From: an uncultured Microbacterium sp.
GTDB taxonomy: Bacteria; Actinomycetota; Actinomycetes; Actinomycetales; Microbacteriaceae
Assembly: GCA_937988695.1 (NCBI GenBank)
Contig: CALKHM010000052.1
Span: 1-5,948, forward strand
Length of the DNA: 5,948 bases
Reading direction: 5' to 3'
The notes below the pieces were generated by a model. That model worked only from the letters and a program-made list of their open reading frames with translations. It was not told the DNA's origin and ran no database searches. Both the position numbers and the translations under genes were made by a program. Shown here piece after piece: positions 1 through 5,350 of this stretch; the first letter of the stretch is position 1; each line of letters starts with the position of its first letter.

Positions 1-47
1 ACGAGATATTGGCGTGACTGGAGTTCAGACGTGTGCTCTTCCGATCT
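1..47 (+). other. Illumina TruSeq adapter remnant (contamination)
   Basis: Positions 14-47 match the Illumina multiplexing read-2 adapter, beginning GTGACTGGAGTTC and ending CTCTTCCGATCT. Positions 1-7 (ACGAGAT) are the end of the P7 flank. Positions 8-13 (ATTGGC) are the reverse complement of TruSeq index 6 (GCCAAT). The three parts are contiguous and in the order of a real library oligo, so this is untrimmed adapter and not organism DNA. It creates two false peptides: the tail IGRAHV on the ParB-like protein and the start MCSSDL of a spurious plus-strand frame. Genuine sequence begins at about position 48. Confidence 0.98.
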
Positions 48-1041
48 CGGCCGGCTCAGCGGCGACGGTGGCGCGGGCGGTGCGGAGCTGGTCGGCGAAC
101 TCGGTGGTGCCGTCGACGGTGGCGAAGAACGCCTCGGCCTGCTCGTCGGTGAGCTCGACGGCCAGCTCGTCCATGTCGTAGTGGGTCCACCACGCTTCCA
201 GGTCGCCCCAGGTCAGCACGAACGCGCGCACCGGGTACCGCGCCGGTCCCTCGTCCTCGGCGGCTGGTCGACGCTTCGGTGGGGCCGGCTTGCTGGCCTT
301 GCTGGTCTTGGCGGCGTCGACGCGGGCCAGGGCCTCGTCGGCCAGCTCGTGCAACCGCCGGTCTCGCTCGCTGTCGGCCTCGGCTTGGGCGTCGTGAAGG
401 CGCTGGAAGATCGGGTTGACCGCCGCGCCGGCCTCGATCTGCGTCACTCCGTCTCGCGCCTGGGCGCGCACCGCCTCGGAGGCAGTCGGGTCGTCAGCCA
501 AGCGTCGCACGTACCCGATCTGTTCCAGCCGGCTATAGGACGCCGAGCCGGTCACCATCCGCGCCGCCTGCGCACGAGCATCCCCAAGCTGGTGCGAGTC
601 CGATGGTCCCGCTGAATCGGCGGGACCATGCTTTCCCGGCTCGTGGCCCTCCTGGAACTGGGTCTTGGCCTTGCGGCGGGCGGCATCCTCGGCCATGAGT
701 TCCTTGATCTCCCGGTACAAGGCGGCGGCCTCGATCGGGGTGAGCGGCTTGTGGAGCTGGTTGTCGTCCTGCTCGGCCAGCAGATGCCCCAGCCGGTCCG
801 AGATACCGGAGCGCACCCACACGCTGACTCGGCGCCAGCCGAGCTTCTTGATCGCCGCCAGCCGGCGCGCCCCGCACACCAGCACCCCGTCCGGGGTGAT
901 CGTCGGCGGCTGCAACAGCCCGTCCCGGTCGATCGACACCGCGAGCGCATCGAGGTCGCCCAGGTCCGTGCGATGCCGGTTGCCGACCATGATGGAGTCC
1001 ACCGCCCGCTCCAGCTCGATGTGCCCGGCCGGTGCGCTCAT
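48..1041 (-). CDS. ParB-like N-terminal (ParB/Srx-fold) domain protein, 3' end missing
   Basis: ParB-family protein, 331 genuine residues. The N-terminal ParB/sulfiredoxin-fold domain spans about residues 8-95. It shows a VGNRHR segment (19-24), the GLLQPPTI box (41-48) and the C-G-A-R-R-L box (56-61, the counterpart of GERR). A helical region with AQAARMVTG (158-165) and RLEQIGYVRRLADDP (171-185) occupies the place of the ParB DNA-binding middle domain. A charged, Lys/Pro-rich linker (about 235-265) leads to a C-terminal part not assigned to a family. In this fold the N-terminal domain binds or hydrolyses a nucleotide and loads on DNA. Here the role may be element partition or gene regulation, and no ParA is in view. 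The ATG overlaps the preceding stop by 4 nt, so it is probably translationally coupled. The reading frame runs on to a stop at 25-27, but residues after 331 are adapter-encoded, so the true C-terminus is unknown. The family is clear; the precise role is not. Confidence 0.88.
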
Positions 1042-1919
1042 CCCGCACCCCGAGCCTTCGTCGTGCCCGGCGCAGCCAGCGAGAGGGTGAGCACGAGGTC
1101 GTCATCGCGCAGCAGCACCGGCAGCGTCTCGCCGATCAGCAGCCGCAACAGCACGCCGCGTCCCACGCCGGTCGCCGCGAGCGCCGGGTCCGGGCAGCCG
1201 AGCAGGGCGCGCAGCAGCACCGCCCAGGAGCGTCCCGGAAGGTCGATCAGGGCTCGGGCGTGCTTGTCGCGTCGCAGCGTCTCGTAGGCCGTATGCCGGT
1301 TCCCGACGCGGGTCAGCGCCACGCAAACGTGTTCCACCGCCGAGCATGCCGTGCCCTCAGGCCAGTCCAGCAGCACCAGCAGCGTGATCGCGTCCTCCAC
1401 CGCCGACCTCGCGGAGGTCGCCGCCGGCTCGGCCGATGCCTGCTCCGAGGTGTCGTCGCGGTCGTGGGCGTCCTTGATCTGGAACGCGGGATGGTAGTCG
1501 CTCAGCACGTTCTCGCGGTCGGACAGCCGTTCGGCGTCGTGAAAGATCGAATAGCGGGGCCGGCGTGCCTGGTGGGTCGAGCACAGCAGCCCTTGGCCGC
1601 GTTCCTCGGCGATGCAGGTGATCCTCTCCGAGTGCGTGATGACCGCCCACGGGTCATCGGCGGTACGGGCGGCCTTGGTGCGCATCACGTCGAACGCCGC
1701 CGACGCGGCCTCCCACGGATCGAGCCAGTGCTTGTGCGCCAGCGCCGCGTACTTCTCGGCCGCGAACACCATCAGCTCTGCCGCTACCGGGTCGTGCTCC
1801 CAGGCGCCGCGACCGGCGGCGTGCAGCCGTTTCAGCAGGGCACGCAGGCCCTCGCTGGTGCGGTAGTCCTCAGCCAGCCGGCCGCTGGTCTCGCTCATGG
1901 TGCCGGTGTCGTTGGTCAT
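1038..1919 (-). CDS. Conserved actinobacterial mobile-element protein of unknown function
   Basis: A 293-residue soluble protein with no function I can assign. From memory, similar proteins sit next to ParB-like genes in actinobacterial integrative elements. An in-frame ATG exists at 1994, but the start chosen is 1919 because a strong GGGAGGTG lies 8 nt upstream and the extra 25 residues look non-conserved. The N-terminal half is helical and rich in Trp and His: AAELMVFAAEKYA (46-58), LDPWEAASAAFDVMRT (66-81), DDPWAVITHSERITC (88-102), then EERGQGLLCSTHQARR (105-120). A polar stretch (about 145-170) separates a second helical half with GNRHTAYETLRRDKHARAL (206-224). The DPWEAASAAFD...DPWAVITH pattern loosely recalls sigma-70 region 2, and the second half could hold a helix-turn-helix; both are weak inferences. 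There are no membrane segments or signal peptide. Its stop overlaps the ParB-like start by 4 nt, so the two are probably made together. It is the first gene after a 92-bp gap with its own leader hairpin. Confidence 0.85.
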   Translation of the reverse strand: MTNDTGTMSETSGRLAEDYRTSEGLRALLKRLHAAGRGAWEHDPVAAELMVFAAEKYAALAHKHWLDPWEAASAAFDVMRTKAARTADDPWAVITHSERITCIAEERGQGLLCSTHQARRPRYSIFHDAERLSDRENVLSDYHPAFQIKDAHDRDDTSEQASAEPAATSARSAVEDAITLLVLLDWPEGTACSAVEHVCVALTRVGNRHTAYETLRRDKHARALIDLPGRSWAVLLRALLGCPDPALAATGVGRGVLLRLLIGETLPVLLRDDDLVLTLSLAAPGTTKARGAG

Positions 1920-1920
1920 G

Positions 1921-1958
1921 GTCTGGGCACCTCCCAACGGCGAGGTGCACCCACAGAC
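1921..1958 (-). promoter_or_regulatory. Leader hairpin enclosing the Shine-Dalgarno of the 1038-1919 gene
   Basis: On the minus-strand transcript GCACCTC (1948-1942) pairs perfectly with GAGGTGC (1933-1927) across an 8-nt loop. The 3' arm is the core of the Shine-Dalgarno for the ATG at 1919. A second stem, GTCTG (1958-1954) with CAGAC (1925-1921), closes the base and ends one nucleotide before the ATG. Twelve pairs therefore occlude the ribosome site. This could limit initiation until unfolded by a protein, by ribosomes or by temperature. Pairing is read directly from the sequence; regulation is inference. Confidence 0.45.
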
Positions 1959-1982
1959 GACTGCGGGTCTCGCCGTGACGGA

Positions 1983-1994
1983 ATGGGCGCCCAT
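1983..1994. promoter_or_regulatory. Perfect 12-bp palindrome in an intergenic gap (possible operator)
   Basis: ATGGGCGCCCAT is a perfect palindrome with 6-bp half-sites. It lies in the 92-bp gap between the small charged protein gene and the 1038-1919 gene. With no loop it suits a dimeric DNA-binding protein better than an RNA hairpin. The dyad does not extend further. No convincing -35/-10 pair was seen beside it, and a chance palindrome is possible in GC-rich DNA. Confidence 0.25.
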
Positions 1995-2011
1995 GACTCA
2001 TCACCACCCGG

Positions 2012-2419
2012 CTACCTCATCCCGACCCCGGAGCGGCGCGGTCCCTGCTCCGCGCCGCCGCGACGGCCGAACGCGCTCAGGGGCGGCAGCCGCTTGGCTC
2101 GCTCCGCGACCCAGCGCGCGCCCTTCTCGATCGGGGCGCGGACGTGCCGGTTCATATCGGCGGAACGGTCGATGCCCCGGCGAGACAGCGCGCCGCCGCC
2201 TTGGGCGATCAGGTCGGTCGGGCGCACCCAATCCACGCCCCGGCCCCGTACCCGCGCCAGCTTCTCCTTGGCGGCCTTGCGGGACTCGGCGTCCTTGACC
2301 GCATCCGGAGTCCCCGCGGCTTCGGTCGCCTCGGACGAGTCCGGGTCGTTCCGCGCAGGCGGCGGCTCGGGCTCGGGGTGCTGGCGATGCTGCTCCCGCA
2401 TCCGGTCTTCGTCGTTCAT
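2012..2419 (-). CDS. Small charged protein of unknown function, mobile-element associated
   Basis: A 135-residue hydrophilic protein that I do not recognise as a named family. Residues 1-60 are acidic/polar and low in complexity, rich in Glu, Pro, Asp and Arg, so probably disordered. A Lys/Arg-rich helix (about 46-58) leads into the more gene-like core GVDWVRPTDLIAQGGGALSRRGID (61-84). A basic helix ARWVAERAKRLPP (101-113) and the SAFGRR segment (115-120) follow. The C-terminal half is strongly basic. There are no membrane segments, signal peptide or metal-binding motifs. The basic core could bind nucleic acid or a partner protein, but that is a guess. The ATG overlaps the stop of the DUF2637 gene by 4 nt, with a clear GGAAGGAG 7 nt upstream inside that gene. 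It is the last gene of the first coupled block; a 92-bp gap follows its stop. Confidence 0.8.
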   Translation of the reverse strand: MNDEDRMREQHRQHPEPEPPPARNDPDSSEATEAAGTPDAVKDAESRKAAKEKLARVRGRGVDWVRPTDLIAQGGGALSRRGIDRSADMNRHVRAPIEKGARWVAERAKRLPPLSAFGRRGGAEQGPRRSGVGMR

Positions 2420-3126
2420 GGCAGGGCTCCTTCCATCTCGGGCTGCGACCCGGAGGGGTCCGCCTCATCGGACTGGTGAGCACGCGGCAGCCAGCGGCCC
2501 ACCGTCGAGGGATGCACGCCCAGGTGCCGGGCGATGGCCTTGTTCGACCAGTCCTGCTCGCGCAGCTCTGCCGCGAGCACCCGGCGATCCGGCCCGCCGT
2601 CAGAGTCCGTAGCGGTGACGCCTGCCTCCGCAGGTGGCGGGTCGAGAGGTGCCGCCTCGCGCTGTGGCTGGGCGGTGATCGGCTCGACCGCCGGTGGCAA
2701 CTCGAGCGCAATAGTGGGGCGTGCGGTGGCGCGGGTCAGCACGACGGTCAGATGCGTGATCGCCAGAAGCACGACCGGCGGCACGGCAGCGACCGCGGCC
2801 GCGAGCAGGCCGGGCACGTCGGCGTCGGCCGCGACCACCGCGTGCAAGCTGTTCGCCGTCACCGACACGGCGGCGCCGCCGACCAGCAGCGCCCATGGAT
2901 ACCACGCCGCCCGCTCACCGGCGAGGGCGACGACGGCGACCGTGGAGACCACAATCACGCCATCGACGATCAGCGGCCACGCCCACGCCTGCCCGGTCCC
3001 GATCCCGGAGCGGCGGGCAAGGTCGGCCAAGGAGGTGAAGCTGAGCCAGAATGCGCCGGCGGCGATGAACACCGTCCCGGCGACCGAGGCGATGACCGCC
3101 CACCGGCGGCCGCGTAGCTCCTTCAT
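2416..3126 (-). CDS. DUF2637 four-helix membrane protein with C-terminal helix-turn-helix
   Basis: A 236-residue protein. Residues 1-130 match the DUF2637 family of actinobacterial plasmids and integrative elements, whose biochemical role is unknown. Four hydrophobic helices are visible: about 9-31 (with FWLSFTSLADLA), 48-68 (with WPLIVDGVIVVSTVAVVAL), 75-98 (with NSLHAVVAA) and 106-130 (with AITHLTVVL). A Pro/Ala-rich linker (about 140-180) follows. Residues 183-213 form a helix-turn-helix, LAAELREQDWSNKAIARHLG then VHPSTVGRWL, resembling resolvase or homeodomain-like HTH units. The frame continues open upstream to 3855, but the start chosen is the ATG at 3126: the recognised domain begins there and the ATG overlaps the Prim-Pol stop by 4 nt. 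The Shine-Dalgarno is weak (GGGGG), consistent with coupling. With both termini likely cytoplasmic, the HTH would be held at the membrane. The domain family is fairly sure; the function is unknown. Confidence 0.9.
   Translation of the reverse strand: MKELRGRRWAVIASVAGTVFIAAGAFWLSFTSLADLARRSGIGTGQAWAWPLIVDGVIVVSTVAVVALAGERAAWYPWALLVGGAAVSVTANSLHAVVAADADVPGLLAAAVAAVPPVVLLAITHLTVVLTRATARPTIALELPPAVEPITAQPQREAAPLDPPPAEAGVTATDSDGGPDRRVLAAELREQDWSNKAIARHLGVHPSTVGRWLPRAHQSDEADPSGSQPEMEGALP
2427..2434 (-). promoter_or_regulatory. Shine-Dalgarno for the 2012-2419 gene, inside the DUF2637 gene
   Basis: The minus strand reads GGAAGGAG here, 7 nt before the ATG at 2419. It fixes that start and shows that translation need not depend only on the 4-nt overlap with the preceding stop. 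Confidence 0.75.
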
Positions 3127-4040
3127 GGCAGCCCCCGCGTGGCGGGCGCCCGCTGCCGCACGTTCCCGCGAGCGAACTCGCCCGAAGGCGATGCGGTGGG
3201 ACGGTCCGACCGGGCTCCGGCGCCGACGCTGCGATAGGCGCTGTGGACGGTGCGGGTGATTTCCCGCTCTCCGAAGTCGGACTGCGCGGCCGTCACCATC
3301 GCGTTCAAGGCATCCGTGAGCGACACCCCGCCCTCGGCCAACCGGCACGAGGCCCAGAACAGTTTGAGGTTGCGGTCGGTGGCCTGCCTGCCCAGCCACG
3401 TTGCCAGCCGCTCCGCGTCCTCTCGCCGCACCGGCCCGCCAAGGTGCGGCCGGGGCGCTGGCCGAGGGTCGAGGAAGTCCCGCAGCCGGGCTGCGTCTAT
3501 CGGTCGGGCAGCATCGTCTGCGACCTGCTCGATCCGGTACGGGGTGCGCACACCGTCCCGGCGCAGCAGCGAGGGCGGGGTGATGATGTAGCCGCCGTCG
3601 CCGCGGCAGTCGATGCCGACCTTCCCGGCCTGCCAGGATCGTTGCGCCTGGTTCGGGTCGGCTGGGAAGTAGGCGTGCTGGCCGCCGGTGGGTGTGCGCA
3701 CGACCGCCAACGGCTCGGGGATCAGCCCGGCCCGGGCTGACCGCGCGTAGGCGGCGTACCCGTTGACGCCGTGCACATCCACGTCGATCACGACCAGCCC
3801 CGAGGCGGCGCCGGTCGGGATGCCGATGTTCGCGGCCGGCCGCGACCGCCACCATGCCGCGACTCGGTCCGGGTCGATGCTGGCTTCGTGGAACCCGCGC
3901 TCCGGGATCGGCCGCTTCCCGCCGGGCGCGCAGGGGAACACAGGTAGCCCGGCTCGCGCCAGCTCACGCGCCGCGACCGGCAGCGGCGCCCCGTCGAGCT
4001 GACCGAACACGGCGGCAGCCGTCGCGGCGGCGACCATCAC
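3123..4040 (-). CDS. Bifunctional DNA primase/polymerase (Prim-Pol, AEP superfamily)
   Basis: A 305-residue stand-alone Prim-Pol enzyme that would synthesise primers and possibly extend DNA during element replication. Residues about 22-195 form the N-terminal Prim-Pol domain: FPCAPGGKRP (35-44), NIGIPTGAASG (71-81), the metal-binding motif VVIDVDVH with Asp86 and Asp88, TPTGGQHAYF (116-125) with His122 as the motif-II histidine, and GIDCRGDGGYIITPPS (142-157) with Asp144 as the likely third acidic residue. All three catalytic motifs appear intact. A helical region (about 205-272, with LKLFWASCRLAEGG) resembles the small domain often following Prim-Pol. The last ~30 residues are low in complexity. 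No helicase domain is present, so it must work with a host or distant helicase. The start is GTG at 4040 (4-nt overlap with the ArdC-like stop) or the adjacent ATG at 4037 (1-nt overlap). AGGA sits 8 nt before the GTG, which slightly favours it. Confidence 0.92.
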   Translation of the reverse strand: MMVAAATAAAVFGQLDGAPLPVAARELARAGLPVFPCAPGGKRPIPERGFHEASIDPDRVAAWWRSRPAANIGIPTGAASGLVVIDVDVHGVNGYAAYARSARAGLIPEPLAVVRTPTGGQHAYFPADPNQAQRSWQAGKVGIDCRGDGGYIITPPSLLRRDGVRTPYRIEQVADDAARPIDAARLRDFLDPRPAPRPHLGGPVRREDAERLATWLGRQATDRNLKLFWASCRLAEGGVSLTDALNAMVTAAQSDFGEREITRTVHSAYRSVGAGARSDRPTASPSGEFARGNVRQRAPATRGLP

Positions 4041-5134
4041 AGACCCGGTCCTGAGCCGACCGGAGCCGCCGGCGTCTCCCGTTCCGGCAGCGGCTCGACC
4101 CGGCGCGGCGCCTGTTCTGGCGCCTGCTGAGTCTGCGGCGTGTGCTCCGGGCCGTCCACCCGCAGGGACAACGGGTTGCCGTTGCCGAGCTGCGGCGTGT
4201 CGAGCTTGTCGAGGATGTCGAATGCGGTGCTACGCACATGCTCGCCCGTAGCGCACACGACCGCCGCGGGGTCTTTCCCGTCCACGTTGGCCGCCCATCC
4301 GGCGACATACGGGATCGTGTAGTCGCTGGTGTCCATGCCATGTGCGGCGGCGATCATCAGCGCGACAGACTCGGCGCGGACCTCGCTGATCCCGCGATGC
4401 TCGCGGGCGTCGTCCTGCTGGTTCGGGCCATCCAGCCGGACATGCGCCAGCTCGTGCGCGAGGGTCTTGACCTGCGCGGCAGGGTCCATGTCTGCGCAGA
4501 CCATCACCTGACGGGTCTCGAAGTCGGTGCAGCCGTTCGCGCCCCGCTCGATGCGGTCGCGCGGCATCCGCAGCACCCCGAACCCCAGCGACTCCGCCTG
4601 CCCGGCCAGGCCCTCCCACAGCCCAGCGGGAGCTTCGCCTTCCAGCAGCCTCGGACGCGGCAGCTCAGGAAGCGATGCGCCGTGCGTCCTCGACACATCC
4701 CACACATAGGCTGGGACGACGCTGACGATCCGCCTGCGCACGACCTCGCCGGGCCGCAGCTTCTCCCACTTCCCCAGCCGCCGCCACGACGCCGGATCGC
4801 GCGGGGTCGCCGACGCGAACCTCGCCTTGACCGGACCGCGAATCCGATAGCCGCCGTCCTTCTCTGGCCAGCGACCCATCTTCCGCCAGTCGTTGTACCC
4901 GGCAACCCACGTCGGCGTCGGCGTCGGTACCCGGCCCTGTTCGTAGGCTTCGAGATGCTGCGCCCAGATCAAGAGCGTGTTGTTGAACGAGCGGGTGCGG
5001 AACCTCGCCGCGAACTCGATCGCCCGCCGCCAGTCACCACCCGACACCAGTTCATCGACCGAGCGCACGATGCGTTCTTCCAGCGCATCGAGCGTCGCTT
5101 GCCGCGCCGCCTGCTTGTCCTCGTTCGCAGCCAT
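4037..5134 (-). CDS. ArdC-like antirestriction protein: ssDNA-binding domain plus zincin
   Basis: A 365-residue protein with the two-part ArdC/LtrC-like layout. Residues about 10-145 match the ArdC N-terminal ssDNA-binding domain: FRTRSFNNTLLIWAQ (45-59), TWVAGYNDWRKMGRWPEKDG (75-94, the usual W..lGR.V.KG region) and VSVVPAYVWDVSRT (137-150). Residues about 170-310 form a zincin-like metallopeptidase domain with HELAH (His227, Glu228, His231) and a downstream acidic ligand in SEVRAES (Glu251 or Glu255). The DYTIPYVAGWA segment (271-281) is typical of this family. The C-terminal ~50 residues are Pro/Gln-rich and likely disordered. Known ArdC proteins bind single-stranded DNA and shield incoming plasmid DNA from restriction; the peptidase target is unknown. 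The ATG at 5134 is preferred over one at 5188 because GGAGGGAGGT lies 6 nt upstream and the earlier 18 residues fall in the leader. It is the first gene of the coupled block. Confidence 0.92.
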   Translation of the reverse strand: MAANEDKQAARQATLDALEERIVRSVDELVSGGDWRRAIEFAARFRTRSFNNTLLIWAQHLEAYEQGRVPTPTPTWVAGYNDWRKMGRWPEKDGGYRIRGPVKARFASATPRDPASWRRLGKWEKLRPGEVVRRRIVSVVPAYVWDVSRTHGASLPELPRPRLLEGEAPAGLWEGLAGQAESLGFGVLRMPRDRIERGANGCTDFETRQVMVCADMDPAAQVKTLAHELAHVRLDGPNQQDDAREHRGISEVRAESVALMIAAAHGMDTSDYTIPYVAGWAANVDGKDPAAVVCATGEHVRSTAFDILDKLDTPQLGNGNPLSLRVDGPEHTPQTQQAPEQAPRRVEPLPERETPAAPVGSGPGL

Positions 5135-5142
5135 CGTCTGAC

Positions 5143-5173
5143 CTCCCTCCGCCAGGGCCACTCCGAGAGGGAG
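5143..5173 (-). promoter_or_regulatory. Leader hairpin enclosing the Shine-Dalgarno of the ArdC-like gene
   Basis: On the minus-strand transcript CTCCCTC (5173-5167) is a perfect complement of GAGGGAG (5149-5143), which is the heart of the Shine-Dalgarno before the ATG at 5134. Skipping one unpaired T at 5166, CG (5165-5164) pairs with CG (5151-5150). That gives nine pairs around a 12-nt loop. Pyrimidine runs facing a Shine-Dalgarno arise easily in GC-rich leaders, so an effect on translation is inference. Confidence 0.4.
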
Positions 5174-5332
5174 CAACCGTGCGACCACGAGGTGCGCCGG
5201 GCGAATCAGGAGACAAGACGGACAACGGAACGAAGCGATGACCGCCAGGCCCTACGATGAACCCGACGAGTCTCTACCGGACTACGGGAGCGCATAGGAC
5301 TGTGGGGATCGAACCCTTCTATCCTGCGGATA
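5174..5332. other. Gap and untranslated leader upstream of the ArdC-like gene
   Basis: This is the gap between the AraC-family stop and the leader hairpin of the ArdC-like gene, and the natural place for the operon promoter. I found no -35/-10 pair that I would defend. TTGTCC and TAGAGA hexamers occur on the minus strand, but not with suitable partners at 16-18 nt. No poly-U terminator follows the AraC-family gene, so read-through from it is possible. Confidence 0.4.
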
Positions 5333-5350
5333 TCACCCGGCTAGATGCGC
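5290..5350 (-). repeat. Nested inverted repeats with a tRNA T-arm-like motif
   Basis: GCGCAT (5290-5295) and ATGCGC (5345-5350) are perfect 6-bp inverted repeats about 60 bp apart. Between them lies a perfect hairpin TATCC-TGC-GGATA (5320-5332) directly after the AraC-family stop. Next to it, 5304-5316 reads GGGTTCGATCCCC on the minus strand, which resembles a tRNA T-arm and B box. A full tRNA does not fold: the T stem has only three sound pairs, the span is short and no proper anticodon arm or CCA is seen. It may be a decayed tRNA fragment at an attachment site, a terminator-like structure, or chance. Confidence 0.3.

Larger units (their letters stand above)
48..5188 (-). mobile_element. Internal part of an actinobacterial integrative/conjugative element or plasmid
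   Basis: The run ArdC-like, Prim-Pol, DUF2637, small charged protein, conserved unknown, ParB-like is a gene company I know from actinobacterial conjugative elements and plasmids. Tight overlaps suggest one operon or two. Element borders, integrase, transfer ATPase and replication initiator are not in the window, so integrated and plasmid forms cannot be told apart. The assignment rests on gene content alone. Confidence 0.65.

Noticed and set aside
31..615. Plus-strand frame starting MCSSDL
   Set aside because: Its start codon and first residues come from the adapter, and the rest is antisense to the ParB-like gene.
1920..1994. Longer start for the 1038-1919 gene at 1994
   Set aside because: The added residues would cover the Shine-Dalgarno and leader hairpin of the better start at 1919.
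1032..2612. 526-codon plus-strand open frame
   Set aside because: It lies antisense across three well-supported minus-strand genes, is Arg/Gln/His-rich with no domain, and is the usual antisense frame of high-GC DNA.
3127..3855. Upstream extension of the DUF2637 frame to 3855
   Set aside because: The extension is Arg/Gly-rich and out of frame with the Prim-Pol gene, whose catalytic motifs are intact across the same bases.
5135..5188. Longer start for the ArdC-like gene at 5188
   Set aside because: The strong GGAGGGAGGT before 5134 would be wasted, and the extra residues resemble no part of the family.
5238..5297. Short plus-strand frame of 19 codons (MTARPYDEPDESLPDYGSA)
   Set aside because: The only Shine-Dalgarno-like AGGAG is about 25 nt away, it is very short, and it overlaps the inverted-repeat cluster. 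There is not enough support for a gene.
5295..5345. A functional tRNA gene on the minus strand
   Set aside because: The T stem has mismatches after three pairs, the total length is too short, and no proper D or anticodon arm or CCA end is visible.
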